From: Guillardia theta CCMP2712
Taxonomy: Eukaryota; Cryptophyceae; Pyrenomonadales; Geminigeraceae
Direction: 5' to 3'
NCBI RefSeq assembly: GCF_000315625.1
Contig: NW_005434601.1
Span: forward strand, 633 to 47,856
DNA: 47,224 nucleotides
Shown here: one piece after another, positions 28,413 through 40,134 of the stretch
Numbering within the stretch: the first letter of the stretch is position 1
How the letters are laid out: each line of letters begins with the position of its first letter
The notes under the pieces: generated by a model
Databases searched by the model: none
What the model saw: only the letters and a program-made list of their open reading frames with translations
Told to the model about the DNA's origin: nothing
Position numbers and translations under genes: made by a program

Positions 28413-30123
28413 TCTTTTTAATTTAGATCAACCACAGCAGTCCTCGTGATGGCTGACAGTCTGGCTGACAAACTTGAAAAAGTCGTTATGGCTGACAGTC
28501 TGGCTGACAGTCTGGCTGTATAAAAAGTTTGTTTTTGTGATGGCTTTACAACCCCACCCTTCTGTCAGCATGAAGGGTACTTGCGCAAACATGACGCAGG
28601 CGCGGAGCTGCGACAGCAACAATGCGTGCAAGACGTTCGTGCGCGCTTCTCTCGCAGTCAACATTGTTGTCCTCATTGCTGTCTGCACTGTTGTTATAGC
28701 TCCGGTTCGCCCAGAGGCCGTGACTTTGGCTTTGGGCCCTCCCACGCCGGGTCGCGGAATTCTACTGTCAGTATATTTTGCCATCCTCATTGACTCGGTT
28801 ATTCTATTGGGGCTGCACTTGTACTGTTCGGATACTGCACCAGTTGAATACATGATAGCTGCACTTCTTGCAACGCAAGTCCTGTACAAGATTTCAACTC
28901 CTGCTACTGCAGGCGTTGGCAATCCTGTGGCGATCAGCAACCTCTGTATCAGTGTTCTGCATACTTCCACGCTGTATCTGCTGTGGCGAGGGCATACAAG
29001 AAGAGTCTCCGCTGCTCCCGCATCTCTTGCAATGCATGCCAATTGAATCAGTATGAGCACGAGGTGCATTCGTGAACTACTAGTGCACCCACACAACGAT
29101 CAAACCTTGCAGGCAAGGAACCACATCAGGATTTGCCTTTGCCTTTGCCTTTGTTGGTTTTACATCCTGGCTCTACATGTTAACATGGAGCTGAACTTTC
29201 ATTGAAGACAGAGTTTGTTGTATAAACAACCTTTCGCACACTATCACCGAGCACAGATGAACTTCGGGTCGCTCTTTCTCAAGCACAGATGATCTCAGGA
29301 TTTCTCTTTGTCAAGCGCGCGCACATCACATCAGCCTCTATGCTGTCTGTGTGGAATTGTCCTCGTACTGATCTTTGACATTAACTTTTCCCACGCTGCA
29401 GTGGCATGTGCGTGCCTGGAATGAGCCAAAGACTGCAATAGACAGTGTCTGCACTCACATCAATGCGAGCTCAGCGCAAGCTGTTCTTTTACGCCTCGAA
29501 GGCAGCGCAGATGTTGATGAAAACGATAACGAGTATAGATTTCATGTTAGCAAATATTTGCGTGTTTTAGTGCATGTTCGTCTTGCTTTCTTTCTATTGT
29601 GTATACAAACAGAAGCAAGGCATATAGATAATGTAAGGAAACAACGCGTCGTTGATCATGTACGTTGCGAGGGTATGTTGAAATGTTCTAATCCTAATCA
29701 TTGCATTTTACTTGCTTTGAGTTGGTGTCTTGGAGTGAGCTCCATGCGATATCAGGCTCTTGAAAAAGTTCGGGGCGTCCGAAGGAAGATAAGTGAAGCC
29801 CTGCGAAAGAACGAGAGGAGAGAATCAGTTATGATAGTTGGTAAAGGATATCAGGACAAACCTCATTCTCCTTGAAGCCTTCTGTGAGACTCTTGTAGAA
29901 CTTAGGGTAGTGCAGCTTGCAAGTGGGCTCATACCCTTCAAATGGTCGAAACGCGGGTTTTGACTTCGGAGTTGTCTCTTCCACGTAGTCTCGAAGCTTT
30001 CCTATTGTGTCTTGCATGGTCGGTGGCAGGTCGGCAAACATTATCCCCCACTGATTCAGGTTACATCATATCCTTTCAGATCTTTCATACTTCCTTTCTT
30101 CCTCCTCTCTAGACTGTTCCTGT
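28413..30123 (+). repeat. 1.73-kb tandem unit, copy 4
   Basis: Full-length copy with two single-base differences (GTGGAATTG for GTGGTATTG; AGAATCAG for AGGATCAG, a Gly-to-Glu change in the 166-codon frame). Confidence 0.95.
28570..29046 (+). CDS. Four-helix membrane protein, tandem copy 4
   Basis: The protein is identical to the other copies. TATA box at 28519. Confidence 0.5.
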   Translation: MKGTCANMTQARSCDSNNACKTFVRASLAVNIVVLIAVCTVVIAPVRPEAVTLALGPPTPGRGILLSVYFAILIDSVILLGLHLYCSDTAPVEYMIAALLATQVLYKISTPATAGVGNPVAISNLCISVLHTSTLYLLWRGHTRRVSAAPASLAMHAN

Positions 30124-30395
30124 TGTATAAAAAGTTTGTTTTTGTGATGGCTTGACTATTGGCAGACATGCCCCACCCTTCTGTCAGCATGAAGGGTACT
30201 TGCGCAAACATGACGCAGGCGCGGAGCTGCGACAGCAACAATGCGTGCAAGACGTTCGTGCGCGCTTCTCTCGCAGTCAACATTGTTGTCCTCATTGCTG
30301 TCTGCACTGTTGTTATAGCTCCGGTTCGCCCAGAGGCCGTGACTTTGGCTTTGGGCCCTCCCACGCCTGGTCGCAGAATTCTACTGTCAGTATAT
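30124..30395 (+). pseudogene. 1.73-kb tandem unit, copy 5 fragment
   Basis: A short fragment joined to copy 4 at TGT microhomology, so the promoter repeats are deleted but TATAAAAAG remains. The membrane-protein frame is kept through the first helix, with local differences (GGCTTGACTATTGGCAGAC replaces GGCTTTACAAC; GGR becomes RR at PGR). It ends at CAGTATAT, after which unrelated sequence follows; the frame stops at 30419. Confidence 0.85.
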
Positions 30396-30423
30396 GGTAT
30401 CTTTTTCTTCATTACATAGATGA

Positions 30424-32740
30424 TCAACGATTCAAAAATGCATTGATGTCGCTTTTCTTCCAATTTCGCATTTTTCTAACATATGGATTCCATTTCAATT
30501 GTCCTTGTCTCCTGGTACGTGCCTTCGACTTAGAACTCACTAATTGGGAAAAGCCTTTGTTGTCATATGTTTTGAACCAATGTTGAGCTTCAGCCAGTGT
30601 TTGTCTTTCTACAAAATTCCTCCACCGTTCAAGTTCTGCATCTCCGTTCTCTGATTCCCTCATTTCTTTGCTGATGAATCTTTCAAAAAGTTTCGACAAG
30701 AACGGGCAGGTATTCCTTCAAAGCAGGATGCTTCTTCACAGTGTTACCAAAATGCCATGCAATCCATGCGTTCTCCCATTGATGCTCAGGTGATCTGGGT
30801 AAATTATTTGGAGTGTACATCCTTTCACTCGTCTGACCCCGCATCATGTTGTCCATCTTGGTATCAATCCTATCAACGGCCTTCATTATCTGGCGAACAT
30901 CGTCCCGTGCTGCAGCTCGCTCACTGTCACTGCCACTTCCTTGCGACTCATTTTGACGAGTTTGACGGCGACGTTTGGGAGGACCAATATTTCCGTCAAG
31001 CTTCCTGAGGCGTTTTTTCATCTTGTTCATTTCCTCCTTGAGTCCTCTGACCTCCTGTGCAATCGTCTTGTAATGCAAGTTCTGCATGACATGAGGGGGC
31101 AACCAGTACTTCTCATCTCGATGCTCGCGTCACCAGGCAACCCACACTTGACTCGAAGCTTTAATTCATCCAGCATCCCTTCTGTTCGAACCAATGCACA
31201 GCATCAGGTGATGCTCGTCTAATCGAGTCTTCCGTGGCAAATAGTCCCAATGATAAACCAAATTCGCTGGAGCATGTTCCGCTACACCTCGAAATTCCTG
31301 CCTGATGTGTGGGAAGCACACATAGCTGTCCTCCTAAGGACCAAAGTGGGGTGGAAGGTTAGCCCTGCAGCCTCGAACTTAAAATATCGATCATAAACCC
31401 CTCTATTTGCCCACCCAGCTCTTTCTGTAAGTGCCACGACAGGTGGGCATTGGGTACTTCCACTTGCACCGAAGGTGGCAGCGCCCTATACCTGAAGTAA
31501 GCTCGAGTCAATGGTGCCACACTAGAAACTTGGCTGATCGCCATTGATCGTACCTTTCTTACAGAATGAGTTCCTATCTCATCAGCTTTGATCCCCAGCC
31601 TTTCCATTTCTATACACACTCTCCTCCAGCAACATAACAAATCTGTTGAGCTCCTGGATGTCTCTGACTCTTCACCTTCGCCTTGTGCTGGTACCGACAT
31701 AGTTCGGTGCAAAGACATTAGGAATCTATGATACTGATTCGTACCTGTGCATATGTCAGACTGATCCCCATTTGATAGAACCATTTCAAAATACCAGGAA
31801 ATAGTTTGTTGTTATCACCAACCTGACAACAAGTACATCCCCACCGCAAGCATTGGACATATATCTGGAATTGTCGGATTCGCAAATACAGCTCGTGGGT
31901 CTCGTTTCTCTCCGCCTTGATCAGTCTTGGAGTAAAAATATCAGCCGCGATGATACTATCATTTCGCCAAGCCATGTGACGATACATAATTTCTGCGACA
32001 TTAACAGAGCGACTCATGAGATTCCAAGACAGGATTAGAAAAAGCCTTGAAAACAAAATTTCCGGCTCTCTGCACACTATCCATGATGAACAAATCTATC
32101 GATACAGTTCAAACGGCAGAGCTTCTTTATCTTGCCCCTTGCTGTGCAATCCTGTCTGTAATGGTATTGTTCAACCCTTTGTACAAAATTCCAATGTCAT
32201 TCTCCATTTTCTGATAGAGTTCACTGTGGCCGTATCTCCTGAACAAGAATCGAATCGCGGCGCGTAACGAACAATACGAATTGAATCGCAACTCGCTTTG
32301 TGTGGTCATTACATACCCCACGTATTCTCCTAAATTTTCCACCTTGAAAACGTCGAAGCGAGTGGGTGGTATGGCTTCTGTCATCAACGTCATAAATCTC
32401 CTGTCGATTGCGATATTCTGATGCTGCACTGTCAGTTCCTTTTTGAAATCGTCACCTAGCAAAGAAGCTTTATGGTGATAAATCCATGGCACTGCCGCAA
32501 GGCTGCAGGCGGTGGCCCGCAGTGAGCGGCCCCCGTCAGCAGGCCTCACTGTCTTTCCCGCACTTGACAGGTAAGTGGTCTTGGAACCTTGGGATAAAAT
32601 CCTGTTCTTTACATCCGCTATCACCTTCCTCCAATCTGGACTACTTTCTGCGGCACTAGCAGAATCAGATCTATCACTCCCAGCATCGGAAAGTGCTGGA
32701 CTCTCTCCGATAGCAGCTGCTGGAACAGCACCAGCATCCG
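30424..32740 (-). pseudogene. Crypton-like tyrosine recombinase, decayed
   Basis: The domains lie in order on the minus strand but in several frames. First comes a Ser/Asp-rich start and core-binding region (32740-32127; SLRAAIRFLFRRYG). Next is the catalytic part with the first Arg in SWNLMSRSVNVAEI (about 32030-31980). The HxxR box is GTHSVRK (about 31560). A frameshift follows, after which the Tyr motif RAGW...GVYDRYFKFEAAG is readable (about 31430-31365). The family's C-terminal block PPHVMQN with a coiled coil (31102-30683) comes next, then another frameshift at a T5 run (about 30690) and a WENAWIAWHFG segment resembling a C-terminal DNA-binding domain. Site-specific strand exchange by a Tyr nucleophile is the family's chemistry. 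This copy is inactive as read. Confidence 0.75.
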
Positions 32741-33317
32741 ATGATCAGCCTTGTGTGGTTCTTCAAGCTCCTTCTCTCTTCCACTCTCAGACTCGAGTGG
32801 TTCGCATCCACACCAACTTGCCTCCAATATTCGCAACCATTGATTTGGTTAGCGCAAAGGTGATGAAAGGCCCATATATTTCGAGCAAGCACTGGATGAG
32901 AGTACGGGATTGCGCCCGCGGCCGGTCACCTAGTTTAAAAGCCCTGAAGGAATTCGGAGTTTGACCCGGTTGCGTTCCGATCCACCTTCCGCGTGTGCTA
33001 CTAGGAGGACCTACCCTACCGATACTCACTGGATTGATATCAAAAACACCCCTACTTCCAGTGCTTGTTTTTGACCAGTTGGCCGCCCCCGTCATGGCAG
33101 GAGATCGACGATCAGGAGGTGAGGAGAGTCAACGAGGAAAAGAGAAGCAAAGAGTGGAAGAAGATTTGAAGTTCGAAACATAGTGATGTTCAACTGTCAG
33201 AGTCGATGCTGTAGTAGAGCATTTGCAATACCTTGAGAGGTCGACCATTTCCATTCATTCTTTCCAACATGCAGAAAGGATGACAGCATTCGTGACTTTC
33301 TTATGATCTTGTTACAG
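32741..33317. other. No gene recognised between the recombinase and the antiporter
   Basis: Open frames are short and lack supporting features. This stretch may hold the remaining N-terminus or flank of the recombinase element and the unrecognised 5' exon(s) of the antiporter. The antiporter's first readable exon starts at phase 1 after CTTGTTACAG (33317), so an upstream coding exon should exist. Confidence 0.5.
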
Positions 33318-36300
33318 GAGGTGGTGACCCTATTGTGTTTCCCATCGGCATGATGATGCTTGCCCTGGGAGCTCTTTCTCTGATCTTCTATCGCGCGAAG
33401 CATCCTAGCATTGTTCCCTGTATGATCGTTGGTCTAGTTGTCGGCGGCACCGGCTTGAACGAAAAGATGAAGCTCAGTCAGGACGTGATTGTGCATGTGC
33501 AGGAACTGGGGATGGTTTTGGTTCTGTTCTTCATCGGCTCAGCCGTGGACGTGCATGCATTCTTCAAGTACCGCAAGATAGTCATTATCGTCGGTCTCTG
33601 CATGCTCGTGATGAACCTTGGCATGTTCTGCCTCATTGGGGGCCTCGGCCTCAGTCATCGAGGAATCACAATTTTCGTGTTTGCAGTCGCATGCTCCATT
33701 CCTTCTCAGACCATCATCGCCAACACACTCAGCTCTGATCACTCTGAGCTCACACTGCATGGTAAGATCCTCAAGGTATGGAGCGGGAGCATGCGTTGCA
33801 CATCTTCGTGCATGTCTTCTCTGATCCTTGATACAGGGAGTCGCCCTCATGCTTACCTCCCTCTGCGTTCTTTTCATGACCTTCCTGCAAGCATACCTTG
33901 AGAGCTTGCAGACGACATCTTGCGACGCCAGCAGGCGATACAGCAGCGACTGCTCCTCGCGCCGAGAGGTCACCGCCACCGCATCTTCAGCGACGGAACC
34001 ATCCACAGAATCCGATGCATACTTCTACAGCCACATTGGAGCTGAGATCGGGAAGCAGATCGGGTTAATGTTTGCGGTGGGAGCTGTGATAGCTTTGCTG
34101 TCACGATATGCACTAGAAAGAGTTTTCCGCTTCTTCACCGTGGTCAGTCAAAACCGTTGAGAGCGCGATTCAACTTCTGCTTTTGACTTAGTAGCAGGAC
34201 GGAGAAATGCTCTTTATTGGTACGGTTGCGTACAACCTGGGAACAGCAGCGATTTGCACCCTCATCGGCTTCTCCCCCTGGGTGGGAAGCTTCATTTCTG
34301 GGCTAAGCGTTTCCCAGCTCACTCAGCGCATGCAAATCGAGAGCAAGATCGACTCATTCAAGTCGTTCAGCGTCTACATCTTCCTCTTCATGGCATGCAT
34401 CAACGTCCGCGTCACAGGTCGCGCCCTCAAAACGCAAGTCTCGCTCTGACCGCAGAGTTCAGGTGACAGACTGGCTGACATTATGGGCAAGTCCTTCTTG
34501 GTTTCAATCTGCGGCATCATCTTCACTCCCTGTAATTCCAATCGCACACTGGCGGGCGTGAATTATCTTCCGCAGGCTTCGTGTGGCTCACGGGGTTTCT
34601 TATCGGGCTCAAAGCCAGGACGCTCTTCTTTATTGGAAACTCTCTGAACCAGGCGTGCCTCATGCAGTTCCTTGACCTCTGATGACGTCATGCCTTCACC
34701 AGATGAGCGAGCTTTCTATCATGATCTCGACGCTTGCATGGAGCTCGAAAATCTTCGACCAGGAGATCGTTGCAGGTGCGCTGAGCTGCATGTAGTTGCA
34801 CCAACGCTCACGTCAAGCTCCAGTCGTGATCGTCTCTACTCTACTCTCTATCGGATTCTCCTGCACCGGTCAAGCGCTAGAATTTCAGGCAAACGCTCCC
34901 CCTGCTAGAATGAAGAGCTGGATGTAATGTGAGAACAGATCTTTGAGCTTCTGCGCGGGTTGAAGTTCTTGGATCGGTTGACTCATCGGTACGTGACAGC
35001 TGCGTTGGAGTTTGAGGAGGAAGAGGATAGCGGGGAGGAAGAGTAGGACTGACGAAGTGCATTTGGGCAGCCGAGACGCGCAGTGGGAGTCAGGGTTCTG
35101 CTTCAACAAGCACGTCGTCCTGGTGATCCGAGGGAGCTGCTTCAGGCTGTTCGCGCTCAGCATTATGGCAGCTGGGCTTCAACGAGACAGGACAGCAGAT
35201 AGCAGAATTCTTTCGACACAAGGTGCGGACCGTGACATTGACAACATGGAAGGGAGTGACCGACTGCTCACAAGGGACAAGATGTTGTGATGATCGACCT
35301 GGACCCGGAGCTTTTCGTGGTGATACAAAAGAAAGAGAGAAAGTAGGGCAGGAAACTGAAAGGCGCACAGGTGCTCAAGAAACTTTATCATGGAGCCGAA
35401 GTCAAGATAGCCATAGGTTGGCTCCTAGGTTTGATCTTGGAGGCTGGGGCAAGTAACGGCCGCGTGTGAGAGCAGGGTACGCTGACTTGAGCGCGGAGCT
35501 TTCCTGCGCTCTTGAAAGACCATCCATGGGTGATCGGAGGCGTGCGGGAAACCATCAGCACTGCTGATTTGTCAAGGCAGGCAACATCGAGGACGAGGGG
35601 AGTGACCCACAGGCTCCCAGCCATTCCAAGGATGCAGGTACTGCATGCTATAGAATCGCTTGATCATGGACCATTTGTCAGATTTCAATTCCTCCGCGCA
35701 CGCTGCTGGAAGCCCTCCAGCGAATGGCTGCGGACAGTCTCAAACGACAACAAAGCACATCTCTACAGCTGTATGCGTTGTTCCCCTTCTACTCTCATTC
35801 TCTCTACTGACTGTTTGAACGATCGCAGTCAATGAGTTTCATGGATAAGGTCGTCAGTCCACAACATCTTTCCTTTTGTTTTTCTCCCTCGTTTTCATTT
35901 CTTTCGGCTGAGAGTGTTCCAACTTCCTTCCTTGCCGATCTTAAATCTTTGTCGCTTCTGCTTTTCTTTGCGATGCTTGCATGCCTTGTGGTCGTGATGA
36001 AGCATCTGACGCCATCCATGGCAGTCACGACACGACACAGAAATACTGCTGCACTCCTTTAGCCATGAAGGGCTGGAGCTCGAGTGGGTGATGCCGGCAC
36101 TTGTTGGTCTCTGACCTGACAGCAGAGGCACGGGTACAAACATCTTTCCTGTGTACGCAGACCCCGAGAACCGCGAGGTCAGACACGTCCAGCCATCAGC
36201 TCAACCGCAGCTGACCCAACGCCTTGGCAGACGTGGGAGGCTTTCAACCTCGCCAACGCAGCGCTGGTCGTGTCCTGCATGGTCGACGGGCAAGAGGCTG

Positions 36301-36834
36301 AGGTTGAGGGAACTCTTGCAGGAAGGCAGCTGGTCTAACTTGAAGGTCCTTGGGTCCCTCGTGCAGGTTCAGCTCGCGGAGAAGCTCAAGGAGGCTGGCG
36401 TCCCTTTCATGGCTGTGACCAACAGCAACAACGAGGCCCGGGTGACCCCCCGAGCAGCTTGCGACTCAAGTCAGCTGACCTTCTCCGCAGGAGCTCTACG
36501 CCCATGGCTGCGCCTATGCCATCCAGCAGGTGACCCTGCCCGGTGCAGTGCAAGAGCTGAACGGCATCAGGAGTACCTCGCGTCATGCCTGCTCAAGAAG
36601 CTCTTGCTCATGGAGGTGGAGGCGGAAATCGACAAGAACAGGCAAGACCTCCACTCATCGTCAGTCTATCTTGACAGACTTGTAGCTTCTTCACCGGCCA
36701 TCGCATGCATCACATCGCCAACCTCGAGGTCCATCAGCAGTCCCCACGTTCTTACCTCATGCCCTGAGAGCCTGACGGCTTGGCAGGAGCAAGAGCATAT
36801 CGAAAATCTTCACAAGCTCAGCAACTTTCTTTGA
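33318..36834 (+). CDS. CPA2/KefB-type cation:H+ antiporter with RCK (TrkA-N) domain, multi-exon
   Basis: Exons chained by frame and phase: 33318-33775, 33837-34142, 34198-34417, 34463-34531, 34576-34652, 34703-34775, 34824-34888, 34939-35042, 35071-35122, 35172-35222, 35275-35316, 35371-35416, (gap) 36161-36177, 36231-36302, 36367-36441, 36491-36529, 36571-36681, 36787-36834. The membrane part has about 12 hydrophobic segments, with exchanger-like GMVLVLFFIGSAVDVHAF, GFSPWVGSFISGLS, SFKSFSVYIFLFM and GFLIGLKARTLFFIG. The tail is a Rossmann RCK fold: HVVL-LGFNETGQQIAEFF-RHK (GxNxxG-type nucleotide loop), VVMIDLDPELF, ALVVSC, VPFMAVTNSNNEAR and ELYAHGCAYAIQQ. It probably exchanges K+ or Na+ for protons across a membrane under nucleotide control. 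The first coding exon is not found and the join across 35417-36160 is uncertain. Confidence 0.8.
35417..36160 (+). other. Unusually long intron or unresolved exons within the antiporter gene
   Basis: The flanking exons end and start in compatible phase (ATAG joined to ACCCCGAG, giving a Asp codon). If it is one intron it is 744 bp, against 28-105 bp for the others in this gene. Open stretches inside (for example YADLSAELSC near 35480) could be small exons, but I could not phase them. Confidence 0.4.
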
Positions 36835-37240
36835 AAACAAGACGGCTGTCGACAAGAGGAAGCAACGTCAAGTGCTTATTCGTCAAGTTAGGCAAAGTGT
36901 ATCAATGTAGCTCCCATTCAGCGCACTATGGAACCTTAAAGTTACTCTCGGAACACTACGATGCAATGTCAATAGAAAAATCCCATCTCCGACGATCGGA
37001 CTGAACCTTGAAACATCCTTGGAAACTCGTCGTTTGCTGGCTACTTGGGATGTCTTGACGGCCCCCTGGCTATTGGCACCGGCCCCGCCACTGTGAAGTG
37101 ACTGGAGTGCCGGGCCGCTGTACTGGGTCCGCATCAGGTGCTTTTTTTTAGCTATCTAACTAAATTAACTAAAAGAAACGGTATTGATTGACAGATCGCA
37201 ACAGCTTTTGACTTATTTTTTTTCCACAAGTTGTGGAGCC
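36835..37240. other. Intergenic, no feature recognised
   Basis: Lies between the antiporter stop and the next gene's ATG. Short open frames only. A T-rich tract at 37215-37224 lies just before the next gene. Confidence 0.6.
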
Positions 37241-38535
37241 ATGGCAGAACTCGCGGATGCAGTTGCTCGCGCTCGTTCTCGAAAGCTGAGACTCTGTAAG
37301 GAGCAGGTGAATCAGCCTGACCTGAAGACCTCAATGACGACCTGAGCCTCTTCCAGGAAGATGCTCATCGCATAAGGAGGCCGGAGGACCAACGGTATGT
37401 CAGAGTACTTCCAAATGCACCTGATGTGAAAACTCAGCAAGAATTACCAACAGAGAAGATTTGAGCTGACAATGAAGATGAAACAACAAAAGGTTCTCTT
37501 CTTATCTTTCTCATATTTTACTTGCTCGTCACGCCAGATTGCAGGCGTCAAAGGAAAAAGAGTTGGAGCACATTCGAAACGACGTTGTTACGGTAAACGA
37601 GTCAAACATACAAGCCTTGAGAATGACGAACTAGCTGAAGCAAGAGCATCGACGACTTCAGATCAGAATGGAAGAGATGGCTAGGACACAATTATTGGGT
37701 CAGATAATGTGAGGAAGAGGCATCGTCTGACTTGTTCCCAGACTGGAAGTCATTGCCAAGCGCGGAGGCTTTCATAGTGAGCGAGCAAGCAGCTTGAGTT
37801 GGCTTAGCTGTTGCAGGAACGTGAGGGGTCGCTGCTGTTGGACTCGGCGGTTCTCCTCTACCTTATTCTACTGTGAACTGATAGTGCGGTAGCGCCCAGA
37901 CGTCGTCTTGTTCGTCTGCGAGCAAGAAGTAGGCAACAGCACTTGTTCGCTGTGACTCGCATCCAGATCGAGAAGCTCACGGCCAGTCAAGAACAAAAGC
38001 AGCTGAGTGTAGACGGTGAGACGAATCCATGATGAGGTGAGCTCACGACTACGAGCAGTCGTAGCCCAGGACATGCAAGGCTTGCAGATGAATCAAGCTC
38101 GTCTCTCCCGACTGCTACCCATGGCAAAGCTTCTGAAAGTAGTGTGCGACCTCAGAGCGGAACTGATTCGAAAGAGTACTTGTCCACAAACATAGCGCCC
38201 TCGTGATATTCCTTCTGCAGGAGAAAGAGATTCCTCGATGACACGTGAAGCTTCACATCGGTACAGGTTACGACAAGACTGATACGGCCATGCTTACTCA
38301 ATGAAGGGATGCGATCGTGCGCCCTGAAGAGCAAGAGCTTGCCATGAGCAATCCAGCCGAGACAAGCCAACAAATAGAGGTCGAGACTCCAACAGTGTGC
38401 TCGAGGTGTACCAAGGTATGTGGGTTGCTTCAGAACGCGCATCGTGACATCACCTCCCTCAAGGAATACTTTCCCAGCAAGAACACTCCTACATCTTGCA
38501 GGTTTGACGATTACATGACGCTCAGACACGAGTGA
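37241..38535 (+). CDS. Coiled-coil protein, multi-exon, unknown function
   Basis: Exons joined by phase: 37241-37306, 37357-37394, 37438-37492, 37545-37592, 37641-37708, 37742-(about 37765), 37885-38015, 38059-38175, 38221-38260, 38307-38535. Introns are 33-52 bp, except the unresolved one between exons 6 and 7. The product is about 265 aa, rich in Lys, Arg, Glu and Gln with heptad-like runs (KEKELEHIRNDV, EHRRLQIRMEEMA, RIQIEKLTASQEQKQL). It ends with a CSRC pair and RHE. I do not recognise the family. A cytoskeletal or ciliary scaffold is a possibility by composition only. Confidence 0.6.
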
Positions 38536-39177
38536 CCATGTTGAAGATTTCACAAGGGCTGTAAGATTGTACTGCAGAACATGGGATCGGGATGGAGCTG
38601 TTGTAGAAGTGATTCTGTTTTGTTCTTCTTCCGGCACTCACTCACGATGCAGGAAATGGGCTGGGATGCATGTACGCACCACACACTCCTGCGTAATCGT
38701 TGTGACATGCTGAAAGAAGAATAGATAAGGAAAACGAACAAATTCATTGATTACTGCTTATTACAAACAGAATGAATATGCCTGGCGTTGTAGGTGTCAC
38801 AATCATACAAACTTGCCCGATGCAGCCCAGCATGTTGTGCTTCTGTGTCAAGAACAATAGTAGGTTCTACTTTTCCTGTGCATGAGTCAAAAGATGAATG
38901 AAGCGATGAGCTAATTACCAGTGTCTACCATAGCGTTCCATAGGAGCTGGAACATACTGCCAACAGACCAAGTAAGCAAGCATGAATTCAACCAATCTAT
39001 ACACGAGAAAGGTTTTCCAATATGATTTCTTGAGCTCACTTCGTTCGCCACCTCTACTACTGTACAACCTTCATTGTATCTGCGGTACTCCTTCTGACAC
39101 AGTGACTTCTCCTCAGCCCCAGTCATCACTGCTAGCTCTCTCCACTGCCCGCCCTCCCAACTCTTCCCCACTGCTTC

Positions 39178-39282
39178 CCCCCCCCTGGACCACTGCTCCC
39201 CCTCCCTGGACCACTGCTCCCCCTCCCTGGACCACTGCTCCCCCTCCCTGGACCACTGCTCCCCCTCCCTGGACCACTGCTC
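39178..39282. repeat. 21-bp minisatellite, about five copies
   Basis: Tandem CCTGGACCACTGCTCCCCCT units, homogeneous within the array. Confidence 0.85.
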
Positions 39283-39825
39283 CACTCGCTCGCTTCCCCA
39301 CTTCGCTTCCTCCCCACGACTTGCCCTGTGCTCACTGCCGTCTACTTCTGTACCATTGTACCATGAGCCCCCGAAATATCACAGATGGGATCATTGGCCG
39401 GCGAGTCAAAGTCACCAGGCGGGCACGGTTAGGGCATGTGAGAGTCGAAGCCGGCCCGGTAGGCCCGGGCCAAGTACAGTTACGGAACTTTGGAAAGTAA
39501 GCCTTTCTGCCAGGGCTCACTGAGTCAGTAATAATCAGTACGAGGACAATCAGGAATCAGGCCCTGAGTTCAGGTTCTGCCAGGGCTAATAATCATTACG
39601 AGGACAATCATGAATCACCGGGAGTTCAGTTTCTGCCCGGCCAGGGCTCCGAGGCTCAGAATAACGGTACGGTCGGCGCCGCGCGCCTTCCCCCGATCAG
39701 TTAAAAATAAAGCTCACTGATGAGTGAGTCGTACTCATCTAACTTGAAGCCTCTAATTGGAGCCTGACTCAGTGACTCGTGACGGCTCAATGAAAAACGG
39801 ATATGGAAGCACACAGAATTTCAGC

Positions 39826-39829
39826 AAAA
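39826..39829 (-). terminator. Pol III terminator of tRNA-Ala
   Basis: A TTTT run on the minus strand directly after the discriminator base. Confidence 0.7.
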
Positions 39830-39856
39830 TGGAAGCGCCGGGTTTCGATCCCGGTG

Positions 39857-39897
<41 letters not shown>

Positions 39898-39902
39898 CCC
39901 CC
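39830..39902 (-). tRNA. tRNA-Ala (anticodon CGC)
   Basis: A full cloverleaf can be drawn on the minus strand. The acceptor arm is GGGGGCG with CGCTTCC (two G-U pairs), followed by T8 and A9. The D arm is GCTC/GAGC and the anticodon arm CGCGC/GCGCG with loop TTCGCAT (anticodon CGC, decoding GCG). The T arm is CCGGG/CCCGG with loop ATCGAAA, and the discriminator base is A. There is no intron and no encoded CCA. TTTT follows at once on the minus strand, as a Pol III terminator. The A-box (TAGCTCAATTGG) and B-box (GGGATCGAAACCC) are good. Confidence 0.95.
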
Positions 39903-40134
39903 ATATGGTTCACGTGTGTTTATCAGGGATAATATAGTGATAATTATTATCTTTTACTCTCTCATTTTTTTTATTGATGGAGGCTTTCCCCAACCTCCAC
40001 TTGTCCGCCTCTTCTCCGCCTGCTCTCTGTCACCCTCCCATTCTTCTTCTTCATCTTGATCGCACTTATCTTGATCTCGCATCTTCTTGGATCCCTCAAC
40101 ACATATAGCTGAGCAAGATTGAAACAATCGTCGG

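Larger units (their letters stand above)
38536..39829. other. Intergenic with low-complexity repeats
   Basis: There is no convincing gene. It contains about five copies of a 21-bp repeat (CCCTGGACCACTGCTCCCC-type, 39178-39282). It also has two diverged direct repeats at about 39510-39640, sharing TCTGCCAGGGCT, ACGAGGACAATCA and GAGTTCAG. An open frame through the 21-mers encodes repeated PPPWTTA and is best treated as repeat-derived. Confidence 0.6.

Noticed and set aside
34418-34462. An 18-bp intron (GTCTCG...CCGCAG) in the antiporter
   Set aside because: A 45-bp GT-AG intron (34418-34462) also keeps frame and gives a better antiporter match, so the ultra-short option is unnecessary.
38982-39500. 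172-codon frame with PPPWTTA repeats
   Set aside because: Most of it is the 21-bp minisatellite; the rest shows no protein-like conservation or splice structure.
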